From contig NC_087249.1 in assembly GCF_037042905.1 (NCBI RefSeq), positions 32,638,401-32,702,400 of the forward strand: a stretch of DNA of 64,000 nt. Direction: 5' to 3'. The DNA is from Lytechinus pictus. Taxonomy: Eukaryota > Echinodermata > Echinoidea > Temnopleuroida > Toxopneustidae. Shown piece after piece: positions 1 to 13,684 of the stretch. Positions within the stretch are counted from its first letter, which is position 1; every line of letters begins with the position of its first letter. The notes beneath the pieces were generated by a model that was not told where the DNA came from, did no database searches, and worked only from the letters and a program-made list of their open reading frames with translations. A program made the translations under genes and the position numbers.

Positions 1-1373
1 TATTAACTGCCACAAATATGGAAGAAATACAGTATTATGAAGCCAGCATTCCATAGGAGTTTGGTTTAGAATCATAGTTTAGACTAGGTTTAAATGTAGG
101 TTTAATCATTAGAATATCACCCTCATAGTTTGAATAATTCAATTCAATTCAAAGTCTTCTTTATTCGCATAAGAATGCACATACAAATATTAAAAAATAT
201 GTTTTCCAATTTACAAAACAAACATATTCAATATATAAAAAATATTTTGAAAACATTCATTAAAAAAAAAAAAAAAACAATCCCGAGATGGGACCAGGAA
301 TTAATGGAATTAATATACATGTAGGCACAGAAAGCCAATCAGTTCCTTCAATTCACTTTCAGTTAAACAAGATACATCCCTTTCATCCCTCATTGTAATG
401 AGTTTTCTAATTTGCTCAACCTTGCGATCCACATTACATTGTAGCTAAGTTGCATTGAACTTTATTCCACTGCCTATTTACCTGTCTAGGGTCCATCATA
501 TATTTACTATTCAAGTATTTGATATTCCCTCCAAGCACAGAAAATGAACCAAACTGACTCATTTTTGTTATATATGATACTATAAAGTGAGATGACAAGA
601 CATAATTTAAGCATCTTCTATGAAACCACAATTTTATGCACATCGTTTTGGCCAAAAAGGGTAATGATTATGCTGATAATAATAGCATTTATTCTTTTCA
701 CCTTTGTATTTTAAGTGTTTACATTGAACATATAAACTGAATATAATATTAGGTTACATTGACATAAAATGATAGACAAGCATACATGATCAATAGATGA
801 ATAAAATCTCTATTTTTTCCTAAAAGGAGGTGGGGGAACAGGAGTTCATAATTACATGGTTTAATTACCTGTTAGAATGTCACTTTTTACATCCATCCCC
901 TGTATGAAAAGCTTGTATATGTAAACCATAAATGCTTTTTATAACTATATGAGTACATTTTGAAAGGCAAGATCCTTACGCTTAACTCTTTATATCAAAT
1001 GAGAAAAAGAGCATTATGAAGTTTGATTATCCGTGCACTGGTGTGAACAGAATATTGCATACTGAAAATAGTCAAAATATTAATTGCAGTCAACCTCACC
1101 TAAGTTAAATCCAAAGATACTTTCAAAGATATTTTCAAGACCCTTTATTTTATGATCTAGATTCATTCTTTAGCATTTTTTTCTGCTACATTGAAGGTAA
1201 GTTGAATGTGTTAAGGTTGCAGATATTTTATAAGTTGTCATAGAATTGGCTTTATCAAGTTTAAGTTTGCCTGTGTAATATTATTTGTGTTTTGTTATAC
1301 GTAATATCTTTATTATTTTGACAGCTTAATTAAGAACACTAATACATTGCTGTTTGAATCTTTCCCATGGCAG
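1..1373. other. Upstream intron / non-coding left edge
   Basis: No coding exon is recognised here. It is probably the intron that precedes the first visible EPHX2-like exon, since that exon begins inside a codon and earlier exons must lie left of the window. The stretch at about 130-330 looks like the 3' end of a minus-strand LINE: an AATTGAATTGAA-type tail at its left edge and a poly-A/T run. The rest is AT-rich DNA in which I see nothing. Confidence 0.5.
130..330 (-). mobile_element. Possible truncated LINE 3' end
   Basis: Read on the minus strand this ends in an AATAAAG motif followed by short TTGAA-type tandem repeats, the usual look of a CR1/L2-like LINE tail. No reverse transcriptase motif is visible, so the call rests on the tail only. 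Confidence 0.3.
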
Positions 1374-4300
1374 TGCTGTAGGTGGTATCTGCACCCCTTA
1401 CTTTCCCGCTCAAAACATTATGAACCCTGTAGAGAAGATGAAGAAAGATCCAGGATTGTATGACTATCAGCTTTACTTCAATCAAGTGGTATGACCCTCT
1501 CCTGAAGTCCCCCCCCCCCACTAAAAAATGTATAGATTGGTGAATGGAAAGGTATTCAAAATTATTTAAGATAATAATAGTGATGAAGTGATAATGTAGC
1601 AATGATGATGATGCAGTCTAGTGACAAAAGGAAGCAACTCTGTGCAAAGACTTTCTTAGTAAATGAGAAAAATGTGTCATTGTTTTATGTGGAAATGTAC
1701 AGTTATTTGCTTTTGAAACACCTATAATTCAGAAGTTGAGGGATATGTGAATCCAATTTCTTTAGCACCATGTCGAGCATACAGAAAATATCCAAAGTCA
1801 AGAAAAAAGTTCATTTTGAAAAAAAATCAAAGTTGCTTCCTTTTGTCATGGGACTGCAGAATGAATGTAATGATAATAACAATCATAGTAGGTAACGATA
1901 TTGAGAGTGAATAAGGCTTGATTCATTAAAGTAAATTAAATACCCATGTGTGCATAACTCGAAAGTAGGTATAGGTTAGAGAAACAATGATAATGTTCAT
2001 TCAAATAATAGTGTACAAAATAGTAAAAGTGGTAGTTAAATAGAAACCGAAAATGATTTGAAACTCTTTGTACATTCATGTATATGGAATTGATTTTGTT
2101 CACAATTTAATGACCATTCGGGGGTCAATAACATATATCTTTAAAAATAGTGATTTGAAATTTGATCAAAAAAAAGTTTTCTTGATTGCTATAAGGGGAT
2201 TAATGTGTTGCCAAGGGACACTTGGTAGCTACTTATTTCAATCTGCTGCTGTTAGTGCTATACTTTTCATGTAGTCAAGTCATCATTCATTGACTGTTCG
2301 CATTATACGCAGGGAGTAGCTGAAGCCGAACTTGAAGCCAACATAGAGAAATTCATCAAAGCTTTCATAAGACGCCCTCTGGAGGTGAGTGATAGGATGT
2401 TTACAGAAAACTGTCAACCTTTTTCTATTGTTTTTTATTCTGATATTTTTTTGTAGCTGTATATTACTTGCATTGTACATACACAATAACAAGATGTACC
2501 CGTAGTGTGTACAAAATTAATTCCCTAATTATTTCTGTTGACAATTTTTTTTTTACAGATAATAGTTTACTTTTTTGAAAGATTTTACCTATTTGATTAT
2601 TTTTAATTTTTAACAAATTAACCATTTCGAGTTACTTTATAATATATTTTCTTTTCCTCTGGTACTTTATGCTCCCGTTTAATACTTTATGTTTGATATG
2701 CCATGTCTGTATCAGTAATGGGACCATGTCTTGGGCTCTCTTTTCTTATGTCTCAATCAATGTATAAAATGTATCTATATTGTTATTTTATATACTGTCC
2801 CTTTATTGCTTTTTGTTCTGTAAAGTATTGCAAAACAACAATGTACATGTATATTGCACAAATTATTCAAGGAAAAAAAAAAGAATTGCTCATTGCATTC
2901 TTTTTATGTGTTATTAAAAAAGGTTTCATTATTTGTGGTCATATTGAAATGACAGATTTTGGTGAAAAAAAAACTGTGTGTCATAACTCAACTCGTATTA
3001 ATTTCATTTTTTTCTTCTTTATTTTCCTCTCCAATTTTGTTTTTATAGTATTAGATGAAGGAAATTCCTGCATTTGTATGAACAATAAATGATGAAACAA
3101 TGCATGGTATTAATAGTAGTAGTAGTAGTATTTATTTCCGTATTAAAAGCACAATTATATACAATAAAATACGGTGGATAGCCCACATTCAGCGTGACTG
3201 GCACAGTCACGCTGGTCTTCCGTGGGGTCCATAACATTTGACATTAACGTATAATTTAGACACAATATAACCACATTAAAATAACAGATGTACAGAAGAT
3301 AAATGAAAATACAAATATCAACAGTAAACATATTTAGATAAAACACCGCAAAAAAAAAAGAAAAAAAAAAAAAAAAAAAAGGAAGGGGTGCAAACCTAAC
3401 AGGGAATGGGGGAGGGGGTACCGGAGTCCATGTGGCTACAGATCAACAATCTTAGATTAGAAAATGTTAATACTAGGGGATGATTTAATGTGAAGAGGAA
3501 GGGAATTATAAGCCATGGCGCTTTTATACTTGAAGGATCTTTTGAGGTAATTTGTTCTTGGTTTGGGTAATTTAAATTTGGTTCCGAAACGGGAGGGATA
3601 CGTATGTGATACTAACTCAAATTCATTTCTTAAATATTTTGGAGATAGATTATTCATGATCTTATACATTTCTCTGTTATTTCTCTGTTATATATGAACA
3701 GGCAAAAGAAATTGGATTCACTGTTGCTGGAGTGAGAGCAAAAGGTATGTCAAGGTTATGTTTTCAGGTTGTCATTACACACACCCCCCCCCCCCCCCCC
3801 CCGGTATTGCATAATTAACAGTCAACCATCAACACCATAAATCATCTAGAAGTCATGAACATTGTTACAATCCAAAAATATCCTTAAAGCTTGCCACTGT
3901 TCTGGAGCTTGCTATGGTCTTGCATATCATATACATACACAACCCCCCTGCTGATAAGAGAATTACACTGGCTGAAAGTAAAAGTCTCTATCACATTTAA
4001 ATGTCTCAATGAGCAAACTCCACCATACCTGTCAGACCTAACAATTTGCCAATCAAGGTACAACACTCATCATAATCATCATCATAATCCCTCTTCACAT
4101 CCCACAGACATTCAAATCAATAGGTGATAGGTCATTTTCTGTGTTTTGCCCCAAAGTATTGAAATACATTACCTCATAAACTTAAACAATGTCCTTCTAT
4201 TAATGTGTTCAAGAAGATGCTCAAGTCTCATTTGTTTTGATATATTGCAAGTAGTTTTTCATTTTGTGTAATTTTATTTTTAGTTTTTACAGATTGTATT

Positions 4301-7300
4301 TGTTTGTGTCATTTAATATGACACTTAATATGAAGTGATTATTATTATTATTATTATTATTAGTAGTAGTAGTAGTATATATCAGAAAGGAGCATGCTTA
4401 TTGTCCGTATCGATTACAAGCATAAGCTTACTTTATTAGTTGACACAAACATGCTGTAGATTATAAACTATGATATTGCTGGCTTTCCATATTTGACAAT
4501 TATTTCATACAATAATACAAGCCCACACAAGCTTTTTCAGAGGGGGTTCATCTTGTCAAAAAAATGGATTCTCATTGACAAAAACAAACAATAATGGAGG
4601 TAGAATTTGTTGACATTTGCCTCCTTGATAATTTGTCAAACAAAAATTGTCCAAGAACAGTAAATATTTTGCTATACGGGTTTGTTTATTTTAATTCTTA
4701 ATTTATTTCTTTTATTTATTTTTATAATTATCATTCTATTTTTTTTATTTTTTAAATTGTTATTTGTTTATTTATTATTTTTTTTTTCATTTTATTTTTT
4801 ATTTATTTATTTATTATTATTTATTTTTTAGGGGGGTTGCATCCCATATTTGTATTGCCCTGTAATATTAATGTGTAAAAAATGTTCCATGCTGTGCTTC
4901 CTTCAATTTCTATCACTTGTTATTATAATTTTTTTCAATCCACCCACTTGGTAGGTGGTATCTTGGCCGGTATTGCGGATGACATCAAACTCAGTACTCT
5001 CCTTACAGAAGATGATCTGAAATACTATGTCAAACAATTCAAAACATGTGGACTCAGGTAAGCATATACATAATAAATACTCGCTTGGCTGTTGAAATCT
5101 TGTATCTCAAAATTGAAGAAAAAATTGCTGACAGTTCGGGAAAAAAAGTTGCTTTTGAGAGTTTGTTATGACATCAACCTTCTTTTGCCTAGATGGTATT
5201 CTCTAAAGGAATTAGGAGACTGTTTTCAGACAATGGAGCTGTCCTAACAAATTTTGGATACAAGGCTTTTACAGCTCAGCAACTTAATAAATATGAGTGA
5301 TAATTTTTGTAACAGGTGTTCGGTTCAGTGGAATTGAAGGAAGAACCAATCCCTCCCACTTCTACAAGAATAAATGTTCAGGATATTTTGGTGAAAATCA
5401 CCCAGTTTTAAAAGGAGAAAAAGTAAAAAAACAGTAAAGATTATCGTGACATTTTAAATTGTAAAATGTTTCTCATGTTCTAGGACATTTTTTTCTGTTA
5501 TGATTATTTGTGTATTGTAGTCAAAATAATCTGGCATGCTTAAACTCCATAAAAGGAAAAGTAAGGGCACCTTGTATTCGCATAACCCTGGTAATCTATG
5601 ATAACTTGGCATGAAAATCCTCAAGACTATAGCATTTGAATAATCTAACTGTTACGTATCTATGGTCTAAATAAAATATCTGATCAGTCTCCTGCCCATT
5701 GACCAGTCTTCTCATTCTTGACTGCTAGGCTTTCCATGCAGCAGGGATCGAACGAGTGATAATTAATTATATAACCTGAATAAACATTTATTTATACTCT
5801 ATTAAAAGGGTTGGTTCACACTTAAGTTATAACAGGCTCTCATTATACGTAAATGCATCTTTATATTCTTTTAACTTTTTAATCTTCCAGGAGCATGCTA
5901 AATTGGTATCGTGTAACAGAAGCTAACTGGAAATTTAGTCACCGTGCAATTGGTCGAAAGGTTTGTTTTTATTTTCCATTTCCTATGTTTTGGGTTACTT
6001 CTAATTCATTTTAAGAGTTATTTTGATAATTGGTTTAATGATTAGTTCCAAAAAAGTGTGACAGGGTTGTGTAGAATTGGTTTCCATTTTCTATTTCAAA
6101 TGTAATTTCTCCAGAAGTCATTAGCCAGCTCATTCAGTAATTCATTCCCTCAGCAGTTTGTTTACCTTATATAAATGAATTCTAGGTTATGCCAACATAT
6201 TTTGGATTTACTGATATATTCAATGATGTGCTCTTAATTCTGATTATTTCTGTTTTATATACCTCTTTAACAGTTATCATAGACTTTGGTTAATGTTGAC
6301 AGATATTTGTCTTTGACCTTTGTATTGCGAGCCTTAAAGTCCATCTAAAGCTTTTTTATTGGATCAATAGTGTAGATTGTATTACATGTATATATGTTTC
6401 TGTTAAATTGTCAAATCCACTAAAAGTTTTAAATTTTTACCACTTTTAGGACAATCCTCATAAAAAGTCCTAATGAACTGGAACTTTTAGCAGATTTACC
6501 AAATATTAAGAAATGCTTTAAGATCTTAATCTTTTCTTACAGTGAAGTTTTCATGACAACAAATTTGATTTAGGCATACAATTATAATTATTAAGACAGT
6601 GACCCTCCGCAGTGGTTTCAAGTTGTACCCTCAATCCTAATGATAGTTCCACATTTATTTTCTCTTCCCCCCCCCCACAGTTGTACATGCCTGCCTTGAT
6701 GGTAACCTGTGCCTGGGATAGGGTCCTTCCACCCTCAGCAAGCAAAGCCATGGATCCATTTGTAAGTACATTTGTAACAGTTACTCCCCCCCAAAAAAAA
6801 AAATATATATATAATTAAAAAAAAAATATATATATATATATATATCATAAAAATGAAAATGAAAAATGAAAAATGAATAAATAAATGAATAAAAAAATAA
6901 ATAAATAGAAATAAATACATGACAATGAATAAATATAAGTAAATAAATAAAGAAATGAATAAATAATTAGTTAAATAAATAAATAGAATAAATAAATGAA
7001 ATATAAATCAATCAATAAGTTATTGATGTTATCAATGGAAGGAGGAGATGGGGAATTTCACAGATCAATATATTGATATTATATAGCATGAGAATACATA
7101 AAGGTTTGTTCCTGTACAGCATTAAAAAAATCTGTCTAGTATTGATACATTCCTGTTATAGTTAGTCATCTAATAACTGTAAATGACACTAGAATAGCAT
7201 CACTGCTGATACTAAGGAGGAAGGGAATGGAGGCAATATCCCACAAATGATCATAATTACTGGATTTTTTTTATAGTGAAAATTTAATTTACAGGGCAAA

Positions 7301-10300
7301 CAGTTGAGTGATCCTTCATATTATTACTTATTTGACCTATTATTATTTTTATTGTGATTATCGTCATCATAATCATCATCTCTATCACCACCATTATCAT
7401 CAAAATAATCTTCAGTGTCGTTAATATCACCATCATCATTGATATCACCATCATCATTGATATCACCATCATCATTGATATCACCATCATCCTTGATATC
7501 ACCATCATCATTGATATCACCATCATCATTGATATCACCATCATCATTGATATCACCATCATTTATATCACTATCATCATTGATATCACCATCATCATTG
7601 ATATCACCATCATCATTGATATCACCATCATCATTGATATCACCATCATTGATATCACCATCATCATTGATATCACCATCATCATTGATATCACCATCAT
7701 CATTGATATCACCATCATCATTGATATCACCATCATCATTGATATCACCATCATCCTTGATATCACCATCATCACTGATATCACCATCATCATTGATATC
7801 ACCATCATCCTTGATATCAACATCATCATTGATATCAACATCATCATTGATATCACCATCATCATTGATATCACCATCATCGTTGATATCACCATCATCA
7901 TTGATATCACCATCATTGATATCACCATCATCATTGATATCAACATCGTCATTGATATCATCATCGTCATTGATATCAACATCATCATTGATATCACCAT
8001 CATCATTGATATCACCATCATCATTGATACCACCATCATCATTGATATCACCATCATCATTGATATCACCATCATCATTGATACCACCATCATCATTGAT
8101 ATCACCATCATCATTGATATCACCATCATCATTGATATCACCATCATCATTGATATCACCATCATCATTGATATCACCATCATCATTGATATCACCATCA
8201 TCATTGATATCACCATCATCATTGATATCACCATCATCATTGATATCACCATCATCATTGATATCACCATCATCATTGATATCACCATCATCATTGATAT
8301 CACCATCATCATTGATATCACCATCATCATTGATATCACCATCATCATTGATATCACCATCATCATTGATATCACCATCATTATTGATATCACCATCATC
8401 ATTGATATCAACATCATCATTGATATCACCATCATCATTGATATCACCATCATCCTTGATATCAACATCATCCTTGATATCAACATCATCATTGATATCA
8501 CCATCATCATTGATATCACCATCATCGTTGATATCACCATCATCATTGATATCACCATCATTGATATCACCATCATCATTGATATCAACATCGTCATTGA
8601 TATCATCATCATCATTGATATCAACATCATCATTGATATCACCATCATCATTGATATCACCATCATCATTGATACCACCATCATCATTGATATCACCATC
8701 ATCATTGATATCACCATCATCATTGATACCACCATCATCATTGATATCACCATCATCATTGATATCACCATCATCATTGATATCACCATCATCATTGATA
8801 TCACCATCATCCTTGATATCACCATCATCATTGATATCACCATCATCATTGATATCACCATCATCACTGATATCACCATCATCATTGATATCACCATCAT
8901 CCTTGATATCAACATCATCCTTGATACCACCATCATCATTGATATCACCATCATCATTGATATCACCATCATCATTGATATCACCATCATCATTGATATC
9001 ACCATCATCATTGATATCACCATCATCATTGATATCACCATCATCATTGATATCACCATCATCATTGATATCACCATCATCATTGATATCACCATCATCA
9101 TTGATATCAACATCATCATTGATATCACCATCATCATTGATATCACCATCATCATTGATATCACCATCATCATTGATATCACCATCATCATTGATATCAC
9201 CATCATCATTGATATCGCCATCATCATTGATATCGCCATCATCATTGATATCGCCATCATCATTGATATCGCCATCATCATTGATATCGCCATCATCATT
9301 GATATCGCCATCATCATTGATATCGCCATCATCATTGATATCGCCATCATCATTGATATCGCCATCATCATTGATATCACCATCATCATTGATATCACCA
9401 TCATCATTGATATCACCATCATCATTGATATCACCATCATCATTGATATCACCATCATCATTGATATCACCATCATCATTGATATCACCATCATCATTGA
9501 TATCACCATCATCATTGATATCACCATCATCATTGATATCAACATCATCATTGATATCACCATCATCATTGATATCACCATCATCATTGATATCACCATC
9601 ATCATTGATATCACCATCATCATTGATATCGCCATCATCATTGATATCAACATCATCATTGATATCACCATCATCATTGATATCGCCATCATCATTGATA
9701 TCACCATCATCATTGATATCACCATCATCATTGATATCAACATCATCATTGATATCACCATCATCATTGATATCACCATCATCATTGATATCACCATCAT
9801 CATTGATATCACCATCATCATTGATATCACCATCATCATTGATATCAACATCATCATTGATATCACCATCATCATTGATATCACCATCATCATTGATATC
9901 AACATCATCATTGATATCACCATCATCATTGATATCAACATCATCATTGATATCACCATCATCATTGATATCACCATCATCATTGATATCACCATCATCA
10001 TTGATATCACCATCATCATTGATATCAACATCATCATTGATATCACCATCATCATTGATATCACCATCATCATTGATATCACCATCATCATTGATATCAC
10101 CATCATCATTGATATCGCCATCATCATTGATATCGCCATCATCATTGATATCACCATCATCATTGATATCGCCATCATCATTGATATCGCCATCATCATT
10201 GATATCGCCATCATCATTGATATCGCCATCATCATTGATATCGCCATCATCATTGATATCGCCATCATCATTGATATCACCATCATCATTGATATCACCA

Positions 10301-13300
10301 TCATCATTGATATCACCATCATCATTGATATCACCATCATCATTGATATCACCATCATCATTGATATCACCATCATCATTGATATCACCATCATCATTGA
10401 TATCACCATCATCATTGATATCACCATCATCATTGATATCACCATCATCATTGATATCACCATCATCATTGATATCAACATCATCATTGATATCACCATC
10501 ATCATTGATATCACCATCATCATTGATATCAACATCATCATTGATATCACCATCATCATTGATATCAACATCATCATTGATATCACCATCATCATTGATA
10601 TCACCATCATCATTGATATCACCATCATCATTGATATCAACATCATCATTGATATCACCATCATCATTGATATCAACATCATCATTGATATCACCATCAT
10701 CATTGATATCACCATCATCATTGATATCACCATCATCATTGATATCGCCATCATCATTGATATCGCCATCATCATTGATATCGCCATCATCATTGATATC
10801 GCCATCATCATTGATATCGCCATCATCATTGATATCGCCATCATCATTGATATCGCCATCATCATTGATATCGCCATCATCATTGATATCGCCATCATCA
10901 TTGATATCGCCATCATCATTGATATCACCATCATCATTGATATCACCATCATCATTGATATCACCATCATCATTGATATCACCATCATCATTGATATCAC
11001 CATCATCATTGATATCACCATCATCATTGATATCGCCATCATCATTGATATCAACATCATCATTGATATCACCATCATCATTGATATCAACATCATCATT
11101 GATATCACCATCATCATTGATATCACCATCATCATTGATATCAACATCATCATTGATATCACCATCATCATTGATATCACCATCATCATTGATATCACCA
11201 TCATCATTGATATCACCATCATCATTGATATCACCATCATCATTGATATCAACATCATCATTGATATCACCATCATCATTGATATCACCATCATCATTGA
11301 TATCAACATCATCATTGATATCACCATCATCATTGATATCACCATCATCATTGATATCAACATCATCATTGATATCACCATCATCATTGATATCACCATC
11401 ATCATTGATATCACCATCATCATTGATATCACCATCATCATTGATATCACCATCATCATTGATATCAACATCATCATTGATATCACCATCATCATTGATA
11501 TCAACATCATCATTGATATCACCATCATCATTGATATCACCATCATCATTGATATCACCATCATCATTGATATCACCATCATCATTGATATCGCCATCAT
11601 CATTGATATCGCCATCATCATTGATATCGCCATCATCATTGATATCGCCATCATCATTGATATCGCCATCATCATTGATATCGCCATCATCATTGATATC
11701 GCCATCATCATTGATATCGCCATCATCATTGATATCGCCATCATCATTGATATCGCCATCATCATTGATATCACCATCATCATTGATATCACCATCATCA
11801 TTGATATCACCATCATCATTGATATCACCATCATCATTGATATCACCATCATCATTGATATCAACATCATCATTGATATCAACATCATCATTGATATCAC
11901 GATCACCATCATCATTGATATCACCATCATCATTGATAACAACATCATCATTGATATCACCATCATCATTGATATCACCATCATCATTGATATCACCATC
12001 ATCATTGATATCACCATCATCATTGATATCACCATCATCATTGATATCACCATCATCATTGATATCACCATCATCATTGATATCACCCTCATCATTGATA
12101 TCACCATCATCATTGATATCACCATCATCATTGATATCACCATCATCATTGATATCGCCATCATCATTGATATCACCATCATCATTGATATCGCCATCAT
12201 CATTGATATCGCCATCATCATTGATATCACCATCAACATTGATATCACCATCATCATTGATATCACCATCATCATTGATATCACCATCATCATTGATATC
12301 ACCATCATCATTGATATCACCATCATCATTGATATCACCATCATCATTGATATCACCATCATCATTGATATCACCATCATCATTGATATCACCATCATCA
12401 TTGATATCACCATCATCATTGATATCACCATCATCATTGATATCACCATCATCATTGATATCACCATCATCATTGATATCACCATCATTATTGATATCAC
12501 CATCATCATTGATATCAACATCATCATTGATATCACCATCATCATTGATATCACCATCATCATTGATATCACCATCATCATTGATATCACCATCATCATT
12601 GATATCACCATCATCATTGATATCGCCATCATCATTGATATCACCATCATCATTGATATCACCATCATCATCATCATCATCATTGATCACTATCATCATT
12701 GATATCACCATCATCATTGATATCACCATCATCATTGATATCACCATCATCATTGATATCACCATCATCATCATCATCATTGATCACTATCATCGTCAAA
12801 ATCATCATAGTCATTATTGGTATCCTTGTATTTGTTCAATTTTTCAGTTTACTCATTTATTCTTAGCTTTGGTTGTTGGATCAGTGTTCAACTGTCATTA
12901 GTATTACCATTGGTTTTGTTGCCATTGCTATTGTTACTGTATTCATTATCATTACAGGTGGTAAATCTAACCAGAGCTCAGATAGAAGACAGTGGACATT
13001 GGGCAGCTCTAGAACAGTAAGTAAAGATAATCAAGATTGGACACAGTCACACTAACGCAACAACTTGAAATTTTATACTACTATTGACTAATTGTAGGGA
13101 TTGTCTTTAATATTAAACTCTACCAAAGAGCACAGGTCTCAGGAACAGCCATCAGATTTATTTGATTTAATTTCATTCATACATGGACATTTTGCCTATG
13201 TTGTTTGTTATTTAGTCATCTTTTTCAAAGAATTATAGTTTTAACATACTTAGAAGGATATTTCTGTTTGCAACATTAGTGTTGGATGGATTAAATACAT

Positions 13301-13684
13301 GTACTAGTAATTTATATGCCACAAGGTGCAAATGGCAAATTTTCTTCTCTAAAGGATTTACTTATGGGGCCAAAGCAGACCCCCTCTCTCCCAACATAAC
13401 CACTATAATTCTTTGGTAAACACATTAGTTAAAAGATATTTATAATTATGACATTAACTCCTTTCTGACCAAAAGAAAAAAATTTCTTCCTGCATCTAGG
13501 GCTTTCATCTTGATTTCAAGTGTAATTTGTCAGTCGTAAACTTTACTTCTTTCTTGTATGTTTTGATTAATTATTACCCTTTTCTATTTATTCCAGACCA
13601 AAGAAACTCAACAACATCCTTGTTGATTGGCTTAGTAAGGTGCATAAAGATTCCAGCCGACCAATCTTCCCTTCTAGTCTGTAG
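1374..13684 (+). CDS. EPHX2: Soluble epoxide hydrolase (EPHX2-like), C-terminal exons, 5'-partial
   Basis: Hydrolyses epoxides (e.g. epoxy-fatty acids) to diols; alpha/beta-hydrolase fold. My exon model, all with GT/AG borders and matching phases: 1374-1488, 2313-2384, 3702-3744, 4955-5057, 5891-5960, 6681-6761, 12958-13016, 13597-13684 (stop TAG at 13682). The joined peptide follows vertebrate EPHX2 through its C-terminal third: DYQLYF (lid tyrosine, human Y383), GVAEAELE, YYVKQF, LNWYR (second lid tyrosine, human Y466), ALMVTCAWD (catalytic acid, human D496) and IEDSGHW (catalytic histidine, human H524). The nucleophile exon and any N-terminal phosphatase domain lie left of the window. The small 43-nt exon is the least certain. 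The protein ends in SSL, not the SKL/SKM-type peroxisomal signal of many homologues. The intron between exons 6 and 7 is 6.2 kb because of a minisatellite. No disruption is seen, so it looks functional. Confidence 0.9.
1612..1860. mobile_element. MITE with ~24-bp terminal inverted repeats
   Basis: The left end (gcagtct..tgacaaaaggaagcaac) reappears reverse-complemented at the right end (gttgcttccttttgtca..gactgc). About 250 bp, no coding capacity, inside an EPHX2-like intron. Confidence 0.6.
3107..3672 (-). mobile_element. 5'-truncated LINE (CR1/L2-like), reverse transcriptase C-terminus and 3' tail
   Basis: On the minus strand a frame at 3669-3457 reads MYKIMNNLSPKYL, then LPKPRTNYLKRSF and AMAYNSLPLHIKSS. 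This is the conserved segment at the very C-terminus of CR1/L2-type LINE polymerases. It is followed by a 3' UTR and an AATAAA-TACTACTACTAC tail at about 3107-3135. The 5' part is missing, as usual for such insertions. It ends only about 30 bp before an EPHX2-like exon acceptor at 3701. Confidence 0.75.
3885..4378 (+). mobile_element. 5'-truncated LINE (CR1/L2-like) fragment
   Basis: A plus-strand frame reads IRELHWLKVKVSITFKCL then TPPYLSDL, the LHWLPV..YLSDL signature near the end of CR1/L2 reverse transcriptases. After a stop, a further piece resembles PKYWNTLP and INVFKKMLKSHLF. The 3' end is a (ATT)n(AGT)n microsatellite tail at about 4338-4378. Degraded, with several stops. Lies in an EPHX2-like intron, opposite in strand to the LINE at 3107-3672. 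Confidence 0.7.
4680..4830. repeat. T-rich low-complexity tract (TTTATTTA-type)
   Basis: A run of TTTATTTATT-type sequence inside an EPHX2-like intron, about 120 bp before the exon at 4955. Confidence 0.7.
6788..7010. repeat. AT-rich low-complexity tract (AAATAAATGAAT-type)
   Basis: Poly-A, (TA)n and then degenerate AAATAAATGAAT repeats immediately downstream of the exon donor at 6762. Confidence 0.75.
7424..12797. repeat. Large 18-bp-unit minisatellite, ~300 copies
   Basis: Tandem array of GATATCACCATCATCATT with few variants, filling most of the intron between the EPHX2-like exons at 6681 and 12958. Main variants change ACC to AAC or GCC (fourth codon-like triplet), plus rare CCTT, CGTC and 15-nt units. 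The GCC units cluster in four blocks: 9211-9372, 10111-10272, 10741-10920 and 11587-11766. As 18 is a multiple of three and the unit has stops in only one frame per strand, four reading frames stay open for over 5 kb: TIIIDI and SSLISP repeats on +, DINDDG and MMMVIS repeats on -. There is no sign that any is a gene. Every standard unit carries GATATC (EcoRV site). Edges at 7350-7424 and 12665-12800 are degenerate (ATC)n. Confidence 0.97.

Noticed and set aside
434-655. 73-codon minus-strand frame near the left edge
   Set aside because: No splice-bounded or family evidence; AT-rich DNA beside a possible LINE tail.
7424-12797. CRISPR-like array
   Set aside because: There are no unique spacers between repeats; it is a simple tandem minisatellite in animal DNA.
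7324-12901. Four very long open frames (about 1,700-1,830 codons) across the array, on both strands
   Set aside because: All follow from an 18-bp unit without stops in those frames. They overlap one another, lie in an intron, and have no protein character outside the repeat. Treated as non-coding; the antisense one is kept only as a testable finding.
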